A DNA stretch of 64,000 nt from Polyodon spathula (taxonomy: Eukaryota; Chordata; Actinopteri; Acipenseriformes; Polyodontidae), in NCBI RefSeq assembly GCF_017654505.1, contig NC_054548.1:21629447-21693446 (forward strand), written 5' to 3'. Positions 23,723-35,506 of this stretch are shown in pieces (positions within the stretch are counted from its first letter, which is position 1; every line of letters begins with the position of its first letter). A program made the position numbers and the translations under genes. Under the pieces are notes generated by a model. It was not told the DNA's origin and searched no databases. It was given only the letters and a program-made list of their open reading frames with translations.

Positions 23723-26614
23723 TTAGTAGCTTATTGATCCCAAAATCTCATCAAGCAGCTTCTTGAAGGATCCCAGGGTGTCAGCTTCAACAACATTACT
23801 GGGGAGTTGATTCCAGACCCTCACAATTCTCTGTGTAAAAAAGTGTCTCCTATTTTCTGTTCTGAATGCCCCTTTTTCTAAACTCCATTTGTGACCCCTG
23901 GTCCTTGTTTCTTTTTTCAGGCTGAAAAAGTCCCTTGGGTCGACACTGTCAATACCTTTTAGAATTTTGAATGCTTGAATTAGGTCGCCACGTAGTCTTC
24001 TTTGTTCAAGACTGAACAGATTCAATTCTTTTAGCCTGTCTGCATATGACATGCCTTTTAAGCCCGGAATAATTCTGGTCGCTCTTCTTTGCACTCTTTC
24101 TAGAGCAGCAATATCTTTTTTATAGCGAGGTGACCAGAACTGCACACAATATTCAAGATGAGGTCTTACTAGTGCATTGTACAGTTTTAACATTACTTCC
24201 CTTGATTTAAATTCAACACTTTTCACAATGTATCCGAGCATCTTGTTAGCCTTTTTTATAGCTTCCCCACATTGCCTAGATGAAGACATTTCTGAGTCAA
24301 CAAAAACTCCTAGGTCTTTTTCATAGATTCCTTCTCCAATTTCAATATCTCCCATATGATATTTATAATGTACATTTTTATTTCCTGCGTGCAGTACCTT
24401 ACACTTTTCTCTATTAAATGTCATTTGCCATGTATCTGCCCAGTTCTGAATCTTGTCTAGATCATTTTGAATGACCTTTGCTGCTGCAACAGTGTTTGCC
24501 ACTCCTCCTACTTTTGTGTCGTCTGCAAATTTAACAAGTTTGCTTACTATACCAGAATCTAAATCATTAATGTAGATTAGGAATAGCAGAGGACCTAATA
24601 CTGATCCCTGTGGTACACCGCTGGTTACCACACTCCATTCTGAGGTTTTTCCTCTAATCAGTACTTTCTGTTTTCTACATGTTAACCACTCCCTAATCCA
24701 TGTACATGTGTTTCCTTGAATCCCAACTGCGTTCAGTTTGAGAATTAATCTTTTGTGCGGGACTTTGTCAAAAGCTTTCTGGAAATCTAAATAAACCATG
24801 TCATATGCTTTGCAATTATCCATTATCGATGTTGCATCCTCAAAAAAATCAAGCAAGTTAGTTAGACATGATCTCCCTTTCCTAAAACCATGTTGACTGT
24901 CTCCCAGTACCCTGTTACCATATAGGTAATTTTCCATTTTGGCTCTTATTATAGTTTCCATAAGTTTGCATATAATAGAAGTCAGGCTTACTGGTCTGTA
25001 GTTACCTGGTTCAGTTTTGTTTCCCTTTTTGTGGATCGGTATTACGTTTGCAATTTTCCAGTCTGTCGGTACCACCCCTGTGTCAAGAGACTGCTGCATG
25101 ATCTTGGTTAGCGGTTTGTAAATTACTTCTTTCATTTCTTTGAGTACTACTGGGAGGATCTCATCCGGCCCAGGGGATTTGTTTATTTTAAGAGCTCCTA
25201 GTCCCTTTAACACTTCTGCCTCAGTTATGCTAAAGTTATTTAAAACTGGATAGGAACTGGATGACATGTGGGGCATGTTGTCAGTATCTTCCTTTGTAAA
25301 AACTTGTGAAAAGTAATCATTTAACATATTTGCTATTTTTTTTTCTTCCTCTACGATTTTGCCATTTGTATCTCTTAAACATTTAATCTCCTCTTTGAAT
25401 GTTCTCTTGCTGTTGTAATATTGGAAAAACATTTTGGAATTGGTTTTAGCTCCCTTAGCAATGTTCATTTCTATTTCTCTCTTGGCCTTTCTAACTTCCT
25501 TTTTGACTTGCATTTGCAGTTCTGTGTACTCTTTCTGTGTACTTTCTTTTTGGTCCTTTTTTAATGCTCTGTAAAGTGCCTTTTTTCGCTGAATATTTTT
25601 TTTAATTGATCTATTAAACCATTTTGGCAATTTAGTTTTACATTTAGATTTGTCTACTTTAGGGATATAATTGTTTTGCGCCTCTAGTACTACATTTTTG
25701 AAGAACAACCATCCTTCTTCTGTGGGTGTTTTCTCTATTTTACTCCAATCTACTTCTGTTAGTCTCTGTTTCATACCTTCATAGTTTGCTTTTCTAAAAT
25801 TGTAAACCTTAGCTTTAGTCTTTACTTTTGAGGATTTAAAAAACACTTCAAATGAGACCATGTTGTGGTCTGAGTTTGCCAGTGGTTCTCTGACCTCTGT
25901 TTTAGTTATTCTATCTTCGTTATTTGAAAAGACTAAATCAAGGCATGCCTCCCCTCTAGTGGGTGCCTTCACAAATTGTGTTAGGAAGCAGTCATTTGTC
26001 ATTTCCACCATTTCTATTTCATCCTTCGCGCTACCCACCGGGTTTTCCCATTTTATTTGGGGGAAGTTGAAATCCCCCATTAGTATGGCTTCTCCTTTGC
26101 TACACACATTTCTAATGTCATTGTATAACAGATTATTGTGCTCACCGTCTGAATCTGGCGGTCTATAGCATGCTCCTATTATTATGCCTTTTGAATTTTT
26201 GTCTGTTATTCTGACCCATATTGATTCGGTTTTATTTTCTTTGTCCAGGTTTAACACCTGGGCTTCAAGACTGTTTCTTATGTATAGCGCTACCCCTCCT
26301 CCTCTTCTGTCCTGCCTGTCTTTCCTATACAGTGTATACCCACAAATATTATATTCGTCCCCATCACTCTCAGATAACCACGTTTCTGTAACACCTATCA
26401 CATCATAGTTACCTGTTAGTGCAGTAGCTTCAAGTTCTAGAATTTTGTTTCTGATACTTCTAGCATTTAGATAAATACATTTAATGGTTGTCTTACCTGA
26501 GTTGTTGTTCTTGTTTTGATGCGGTCTCCCTTCTGTTTTTTTGTTGATTTCTCCCCCCTTCCTTTCTAGTTTAAATGCTTCCGAACCTGCTCGAGGATCT
26601 TTTCTCCAAGTAGA
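23723..26614 (-). CDS. CR1 LINE ORF2: endonuclease-reverse transcriptase
   Basis: Open frame of about 963 codons. Counting from the GTG codon at 26401 as residue 1, the APE-type endonuclease shows TETW (Glu6), GDFN (109-112) and SDHN (177-180). The reverse transcriptase shows KSPGPD (about 408-413), GNYRPVSL, QHGFRKGRSC, YLDFQKAFD (catalytic Asp540), GVPQGSVLGPLLF and FADD (625-628). A C-terminal domain includes RVWNQLPSNVV. Upstream of 26401 the frame stays open with KCIYLNARSIRNKI, the expected start of the endonuclease, back to a stop at 26615-26617, and overlaps the end of ORF1 by about 45 bases. No ATG precedes the endonuclease, so the start is unresolved. The protein nicks target DNA and copies the element RNA in place. 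No inactivating stop or frameshift is visible. Confidence 0.95.
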   Translation of the reverse strand, partial: STWRKDPRAGSEAFKLERKGGEINKKTEGRPHQNKNNNSGKTTIKCIYLNARSIRNKILELEATALTGNYDVIGVTETWLSESDGDEYNICGYTLYRKDRQDRRGGGVALYIRNSLEAQVLNLDKENKTESIWVRITDKNSKGIIIGACYRPPDSDGEHNNLLYNDIRNVCSKGEAILMGDFNFPQIKWENPVGSAKDEIEMVEMTNDCFLTQFVKAPTRGEACLDLVFSNNEDRITKTEVREPLANSDHNMVSFEVFFKSSKVKTKAKVYNFRKANYEGMKQRLTEVDWSKIEKTPTEEGWLFFKNVVLEAQNNYIPKVDKSKCKTKLPKWFNRSIKKNIQRKKALYRALKKDQKESTQKEYTELQMQVKKEVRKAKREIEMNIAKGAKTNSKMFFQYYNSKRTFKEEIKCLRDTNGKIVEEEKKIANMLNDYFSQVFTKEDTDNMPHMSSSSYPVLNNFSITEAEVLKGLGALKINKSPGPDEILPVVLKEMKEVIYKPLTKIMQQSLDTGVVPTDWKIANVIPIHKKGNKTEPGNYRPVSLTSIICKLMETIIRAKMENYLYGNRVLGDSQHGFRKGRSCLTNLLDFFEDATSIMDNCKAYDMVYLDFQKAFDKVPHKRLILKLNAVGIQGNTCTWIREWLTCRKQKVLIRGKTSEWSVVTSGVPQGSVLGPLLFLIYINDLDSGIVSKLVKFADDTKVGGVANTVAAAKVIQNDLDKIQNWADTWQMTFNREKCKVLHAGNKNVHYKYHMGDIEIGEGIYEKDLGVFVDSEMSSSRQCGEAIKKANKMLGYIVKSVEFKSREVMLKLYNALVRPHLEYCVQFWSPRYKKDIAALERVQRRATRIIPGLKGMSYADRLKELNLFSLEQRRLRGDLIQAFKILKGIDSVDPRDFFSLKKETRTRGHKWSLEKGAFRTENRRHFFTQRIVRVWNQLPSNVVEADTLGSFKKLLDEILGSISY

Positions 26615-27513
26615 CTAGTTCCCTTGTTATTTAAATGCAGTCCATCCCGTCTATACAGATAGTCCTCGTTGTAGAAAGTGGTCCAATGATCAAGATAGGT
26701 GAAGCCTTCCCGTGTGCACCACGTCTTCAACCATTGGTTTTGATTTATTATTTCCAGCTGTCCATATGGTCCTTTGCAAGGTGCGGGTAGTATACCAGAA
26801 AATACCACAGTTTTGGTTTTCTCTTTTAATTTCCTTCCTAGCTCTCTGAATTTGTTTTGCAGGGATTTTGGTCTGTCTCTTCCAATGTTGTTTGTACCGA
26901 TGTGGACGACTACTACCGGGTCGTCTCCTGTTCGTTCTAGGAGCCTGTCCACGTTCTCAGTGATGTGCTTGACCGAGGCTCCCGGAAGGCAGCACACTGT
27001 TGTAGTAAGGGGGTCCAAACTGCGAACTGAACTTGCTGTGTTTCTCAATATGGAGTCCCCAACAATCATGACCTCCCTTCTTTTTGCTGTCTGGTCACCA
27101 CTGTCAATGGGGTCCTGGATGTTGTTCCTTTCATTCTCTTGTTGTTGGTTCTGCTCATCACAATTCTGAAGTGACTCAAATCTGTTGGTTGTTTTGATTT
27201 CTGGTGGTTGTGTTTGACGAAGTTTCTTTTTTTCCCTGCTTCTGCCTACCTGAACCCAGCTGTTCTGACCTTCTATCTCCCTGGTGGCTTTCAGTCTGTT
27301 AGGGGTGATGCAGACTTCCATGAATTGTGGGTGTGCCAGTTCCTCAAGATCCTGTTGCTGTCTCACTTCTTCCAGCTCCATTTCTAGCATGCTTACTAGT
27401 TTATGCAAATCCTGGATCGCGCGGCACTTTACGCACACTTGGTTTAGCTCCGCTGGGTTTTCTCGGATTTCCCACATCAAGCAGGTGTCACAGATTACTG
27501 GCTTGAAGACCAT
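26566..27513 (-). CDS. CR1 LINE ORF1: zinc knuckle plus SGNH hydrolase
   Basis: 315 codons starting at ATG 27513. N-terminal cysteines CDTC and CVKC (about residues 8-30) form a CX2C-X17-CX2C zinc-binding pair, followed by a predicted coiled coil (LHKLVSMLEMELEEVRQQQ, about 36-54). The C-terminal half is an SGNH/GDSL-type esterase domain: VGDSILRN (block I), VHIGTNNIGRD (block III) and RRDGLHLNNKG with the catalytic Asp-x-x-His (block V). Such esterase ORF1 proteins are known from CR1 elements and are thought to bind RNA and act in ribonucleoprotein formation; the esterase substrate is uncertain. It ends immediately before ORF2, with frames overlapping. No defect is seen. Confidence 0.93.
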   Translation of the reverse strand: MVFKPVICDTCLMWEIRENPAELNQVCVKCRAIQDLHKLVSMLEMELEEVRQQQDLEELAHPQFMEVCITPNRLKATREIEGQNSWVQVGRSREKKKLRQTQPPEIKTTNRFESLQNCDEQNQQQENERNNIQDPIDSGDQTAKRREVMIVGDSILRNTASSVRSLDPLTTTVCCLPGASVKHITENVDRLLERTGDDPVVVVHIGTNNIGRDRPKSLQNKFRELGRKLKEKTKTVVFSGILPAPCKGPYGQLEIINQNQWLKTWCTREGFTYLDHWTTFYNEDYLYRRDGLHLNNKGTSLLGEKILEQVRKHLN

Positions 27514-27915
27514 GTTGAGGGTTTTTTTTTTTTTGAAGTTTAGTTTCTTCTGCAGCTGTCAGCCTGCTTTCAAACTGCTTCGAAACTGCTCTGTACTTTT
27601 CCACGCTGTACTTCTCCCACTCGCTGTCGCTGGGAAGACTGCCTCGTTTAACTGCGTTGTTCTGCTGTGCTGTCGGCTCCTCCCCTCGCCCGTGTCTCAA
27701 AACGGCGCTGAATTTGAATCAGCTGCTCCGAGTTTCAGCTTGTTTGTTATCAGAAAAACACACGCGGCTGTGTTTCCCCAATGTCCCGTTTTCTGATTAA
27801 AGCAATTCAAGATGCAATTTCTCCTTTCTGCTTCGAAACTGCTCTGTACTTTTCCACGCTGTACTTCTCCCACTCGCTGTCGCTTCCACTCGCTGTCGCT
27901 GGGAAGACTGCCTCG
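27514..27915 (-). promoter_or_regulatory. CR1 5' leader with tandem duplication
   Basis: The GC-richer leader of the LINE. Bases 27575-27646 and 27828-27915 carry the same segment (GCTTCGAAACTGCTCTGTAC through GGAAGACTGCCTCG). The outer copy has an extra 16-base CACTCGCTGTCGCTT-type duplication. The unit spacing is about 269 bases. The leader probably includes the internal promoter, by analogy with other LINEs; no promoter motif is certain. Confidence 0.7.
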
Positions 27916-28094
27916 TCTGCGGTTGTGAGGCCGGTTGGACGTACTTCTCTAAAACGATGTTGGAGGCGGCTTATGGTAGAGAAATGAACATTCAATTCTC
28001 TGGCAACAGCTCTGGTGGACATTCCTGCAGTCAGCATGCCAATTGCACGCTCCCTCAAAACTTGAGACATCTGTGGCATTGTGTTGTGTGACAA
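27807..28094 (-). pseudogene. Tc1 transposase N-terminus fused to LINE leader
   Basis: 95-codon open frame. Residues from MSQVLRERAIG to about HRFREV are the Tc1 helix-turn-helix DNA-binding region (AVARELNVHFSTISRL). After about residue 57 the frame crosses the insertion point and reads LINE leader (DSEWEKYSVEKYRAVSKQ). It is a chance chimera of a truncated transposase and lacks the DDE catalytic domain. Confidence 0.75.
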
Positions 28095-28351
28095 AACTGC
28101 ACATTTTAGAGTGGCCTTTTATTGTGCCAGCACAAGGTGCACCTGTGTAATGATCATGCTGTTTAATCAGCTTCTTGATATGCCACACCGTCAGGTGGAT
28201 GGATTATCTTGTCAAAGGAGAAATGCTCACTAACAAGGATGTAAACAAATTTGTGCATATGGAACATTTCTGGGATCTTTTATTTCAGCTCATGAAACAT
28301 GGGACCAACACTTCACATGTTGCGTTTATATTTTTGTTCAGTGTGTATATA

Positions 28352-28480
28352 TGTACTTAATGTATATTTTTGCATGATATAACCCTATAACTAACCTTAA
28401 CTCTAAACCTAACCATAAACATTTTCTGATACAATTGTGTACTTACATATGCCGTGCAAAAAAAATCCACATTAAGTACA
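28352..28480. mobile_element. Short foldback element with telomere-like core
   Basis: The left arm TGTACTTAATGTATATTTTT is mirrored by the right arm ending ATTAAGTACA (with TGCAAAAAAAATCCAC). Between them lies ATAACCCTATAACTAACC and similar degenerate CCCTAA-like units (28379-28425). Similar CCCTAA-rich cores occur in some fish MITEs. Confidence 0.5.
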
Positions 28481-30767
28481 TTGTAACTATGCATAATAAC
28501 ATTTTAATTATTTGTAAGTAGACATGTATTTATTGTGTAACTGCTATGTAAATACTCAGAAATTTGGGACACTTGCTGTAAATAGTTACCCTAAATTGGA
28601 CTGTTGAATTGATAACATGACTGTCAAATAATTTAAAATTGAAAGTACCATTGAGTTGTTTTCTTTTTGTTTCTTTGATTTTTTTTTTTTTTTTTTTTTT
28701 TTTTACTGTTAAACAAACACAGGCCATATTGTTTACACGCTGAGTATTACGTTACAGTAATTTAAAAGATGTAATGGTTCAGCCTTTAATTGGTTTGCTT
28801 CAATGTATGATAACAGTGGAAATGTCTTCATTTTGTTGTTAAAATATTTTGTACATCTCTTTAAAAAAAACATCAGAATTAACAGGGGGCCACACTTGTT
28901 ATTTGATTATGGGTAAATGGCAAATTTCAAAAATATGATATAAATATTGGGTAACTCAAGCTACTTTTGGAGATGATGGTGTCTTTTTGCACTCTGACAA
29001 AGGCACTTCTGTGTTGAAACGTTGGTGATATGTTTTTATGAATAATGATTTATTGCTTCAGCCTTGTGAACTTGCATCTTGTCTACTTTGGTGTGTGGAT
29101 CCGTTTTTTTCTCTTTAAAATGATGTGTAGTAACAACTGTCGTGAACCACCTGAAACCAGAAGATACATTTTAGGTTGGATTGTCTTTTGAAATTAGAAC
29201 CCCGTGTATTTTAGTTTTGCTCATAGGTATAACACTAAATAGAAGATACACAAAGAAAGGACAATATTGTATATGGCTCCATACACAAAGCTTTGCTAAC
29301 TAACCCCTTTCAGGAGTGAAAACAATATTTGTAAGTAATGGCAACACAAGCAAAACCGAAATTAAAATAAAGTGTCAGTTGACACTAAAATGACGTTATG
29401 GCAGAAATAGAAAGAGAAGTCACATTTGTTCTCGTACATACCCTGTTTTTTATTTTTATTATTATTGTATCATTAATTTTTATACTGGGGGAAAATGTGA
29501 GGCATTTTCAGTCATGCACAGTCAAATAATGTTTACTGGAAGTTTGGGTGGTTAGATAATGTACTTTTACTTTTTTGTTATATGAAAATTGCATCACATT
29601 AAGATCAGATTTCTTTATCAATTTCTCAGGGAATCAATTTCAATTTGCAGCACTCCTCTAAAAGGAATTGCTGTTTATTCTTGATAGGACTGTGCACATC
29701 ACTTTGATCTTTATAAGTGATGCAATCCATTGTATCCTTATCCATGGCTCTGACCTCGTATTGGCTAGAAAGCTGAATGTTTAAATAATGTTATAATAAA
29801 GAATATAGAGCTACGGGAAATACATGAAACTGGGATTCCATATCACTTAAGAAACATTTTAGAATGCCATCCAGCCAAACGTAAAGTAACGTTATTTGTT
29901 TTGTGGCGGGGATCTAGTGAGTCAGCACAAACCCAAAACTAACACCTCTGCCACACTCAATTTTCATACCGGCAATACATTTGGAAAACACTGTATACAG
30001 AAAATGAAATATTCATCAGTTTATTTATATATTAATTTTGCTTCCATCTATATCAAAGTAAGCTTGTGTGAATGTATTGTACCTGACACGTATTTATTCA
30101 GTTATGTACCGCCTGGTGTCCCTGACATGTAATAAAAGAAAGCAGTGTAAAAATTTTCCACATGAGCTTGACAGCAGATGTGAATGAATTTAGGGGGTCT
30201 GCTTGTCACTTTCATCTTTATCAAAGACTGCACAAATTGCTGATGCTTCACATTGGACAGTCTCAAATAGAGACTGCATTAGACTGCATTTACTCACTAC
30301 CTCCAAAGGAAATTACAGGAGCTAATCATTTAGGAATAGTCACAGATCCCTCCGGACCAATTTAAAAACCTTTCAGACTCAATAAGTCAAATTAGTGCCT
30401 CCCTGGCTGCAACTCTTATCCATTACAAAAACAAAAAAACTCCACGGTACAGTACACTATGTGGTATTCAAACAGATGATGCACACAGTGCCTTTTAATA
30501 GATTAATGTACCCTGAATTGCACAGAAACATTCCATTCATTGAGAAATACAGTCCTTCTGACAGTTTCAAATGTTTCATGGTTTTAGTTTGTTAACCAAT
30601 GCGATGTGACATTTCCAAAATGTTCATGGCATCCTTAAACTGAAATTAGTAATCCCCCTTTACGAATTCCTGTCTATTAATAATTGAAAAAAAAAATAGT
30701 GGAAACACATATAGATGGGTGAGTGGAGTGGTATTCAAATGTATTTGATAGGAATAATTTCACTGAA
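28481..30767. other. Noncoding, no recognised gene
   Basis: Includes a poly(T) run (28679-28704) and CTGACAAAGGCACTTCTGTG followed by TTGAAACGTTGG (28995-29026), a phrase resembling Penelope-like element ends. Otherwise unremarkable. Confidence 0.45.
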
Positions 30768-32652
<1,885 letters not shown>

Positions 32653-32656
32653 TTAA

Positions 32657-33956
<1,300 letters not shown>

Positions 33957-34028
<72 letters not shown>
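33957..34028. repeat. (TA)n microsatellite flanking Tc1
   Basis: TA array ending exactly where the Tc1 inverted repeat CACTGAACAAAAATATAAAC begins. Tc1 elements target TA. Confidence 0.95.
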
Positions 34029-34031
<3 letters not shown>

Positions 34032-34189
34032 TGAACAAAAATATAAACGCAACATGCAACAATTTCAAAGATTTTACAGAGTTACAGTTAATATAAGGAA
34101 ATCAGTCAATTGAAATAAATTCATTAGGCCCTAATCTATGGATTTCACATGACTGATAATACAGATATGCATATGTTGGTCACAGATAC

Positions 34190-34232
<43 letters not shown>

Positions 34233-35506
34233 CGGCGTGGATCAGAAAACCAGTCAGTATCTGATGTGACCACTATTTGCCTCATGCATCGCGACACATC
34301 TCCTTCTTATAGAGTTGATCAGGCTGTTGACTGTGCCCTATGGAATGTTGCTGGATATTGGCGGGAACTGGAACTCACTGTCGTACATGTCGATCCAGAG
34401 CATCCCAAACATGCTCATTGGGTGACATGTCTGGTGAGTGTGCAGGCCATGGAAGAAATGGGACATTTTCAGCTTCCAGGAATTGTGTACAGATCCTTGC
34501 GACATGGGGCTGTGCATTATCATGCTGAAACATGAGGTGATGGCGGCGGATGAATGGCATGAAAATAGGCCTCAGGATCTCGTCACAGTATCTCTGTGCA
34601 TTCAAATTGCCATCGATAAAATGCAATTGTGTTTGTTGTCCATAGCTTATGCCTGCCCATACCATAACCCCACCGCCACCATGGGTCACTCTGTTCACAA
34701 CGTTGACATCAGCATACCACTCGCCCAAACAACGCCATACACTCTGTCTGCCATATGCCCAGTAGAGTTGAAACCGGAATTCATCCGTGAAGAGCACACT
34801 TCTCCAGCGTGCCAGTGGCCATCGAAGGTGAGCATTTGTCCACTGAAGTCGGTTACGACGCCAAATTGCAGTCAGGTCAAGACCCTGGTGAGGACGACGA
34901 GCATGCAGATGAGCTTCCCTGAGAAGATTTCTGACAGTTTGTGCAGACCCACAGTTTCATCAGCTGTCTGGGTGGCTGGTCTCAGACGATCCCACAGGTG
35001 AAGAAGCAGGATGTGGAGGTCCTGGGCTGGGATGGTTACAAGTGGTCTGAAGTTGCAAGGTCGGTTGGATGTACTGCCAATTCTCTAAAACAAAGTTGGC
35101 TGCGGCTCATGTTAGAGAAATGAACATTCAATTCTTTGGCAACAGCTCTGGTGGACATTCCTGCAGTCAACATGCCAATTGCACGCTCCCTCAAAACGAG
35201 ACATCTGTGGCATTGTGTTATGTGACAAAACTACACATTTTAGAGTGGTCTTTTATTGTCCCAGCACAAGGTGCACCTGTGTAATGATCATGCTGTTTAA
35301 TCAGCTTCTGATATGACACCTGTCAGGTGGATGGATTATCTTGGTAAAGGAGAAATGCTCACTAACAAGGATGTAAACAAATTTGTGCACAAAATTTGAG
35401 AGAAATAAGCTTTTTGTACGTATGGAAAATGTCTGGGATCTTTTATTTCAGCTCATGAAACATGTGACCAACACTATACATGTTGCGTTTATATTTTTGT
35501 TCAGTG
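34029..35506 (-). mobile_element. Tc1-like transposon (copy 2), nearly full length
   Basis: The ends CACTGAACAAAAATATAAAC and its inverse (GTTTATATTTTTGTTCAGTG) are flanked by TA. The length is 1478 bp. A poly(A) run (about 34192-34226) lies near the left end. The transposase gene is on the minus strand and broken by frameshifts. It is the same family as the element at 23198-28343 and supplies the uninterrupted reference for that insertion. Confidence 0.92.
34375..34797 (-). pseudogene. Tc1 transposase catalytic part (DD34E)
   Basis: The 140-codon frame holds the catalytic core: FTDEFRF (Asp5), GGGGVMVWAG, FQHDNAQPHVAR (Asp93) and SPNEHVWD (Glu128), with 34 residues between the last two. The helix-turn-helix portion lies upstream in other frames (to about 35210) with lesions, and the last residues are missing, so the gene is inactive as written. 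Confidence 0.88.

Larger units (their letters stand above)
23642..27915 (-). mobile_element. Nearly complete CR1-clade LINE
   Basis: A minus-strand non-LTR retrotransposon of about 4.27 kb with a 5' leader, ORF1 (zinc knuckle, coiled coil, SGNH hydrolase), ORF2 (APE endonuclease, reverse transcriptase), a very short 3' UTR of about 75 bases and an 8-bp GAACATAA repeat tail at the 3' end (23646-23671 on the plus strand). This order and the short microsatellite tail instead of poly(A) are hallmarks of CR1. It lies in the same orientation as the Tc1 gene it interrupts. Both long frames are uninterrupted, implying a recent insertion. Confidence 0.93.
23198..28343 (-). mobile_element. Tc1-like transposon (copy 1) hosting a CR1 LINE
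   Basis: The left end TATAAACGCAACATGAAAC and the right end GTTTATATTTTTGTTCAGTG match the ends of the complete copy at 34029-35506. Transposase remnants read on the minus strand: a helix-turn-helix MSQVLRERAIGMLTAG...AVARELNVHFSTISRL at 27960-28094, and 3' portions at 23391-23640. About 4.27 kb of CR1 LINE splits the element. The host sequence between CAGCT and TCTG (80 bases in copy 2, 34966-35045) is missing. The outer tip on the left is eroded. Confidence 0.88.

Noticed and set aside
25860..27169. Plus-strand open frames opposite the CR1 ORFs (102, 74, 131 and 170 codons)
   Set aside because: They are antisense shadows of conserved LINE ORFs and show no domain of their own.
28379..28425. 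Interstitial telomere
   Set aside because: The units are too degenerate, and they sit symmetrically inside a foldback element, so they are better explained as part of it.
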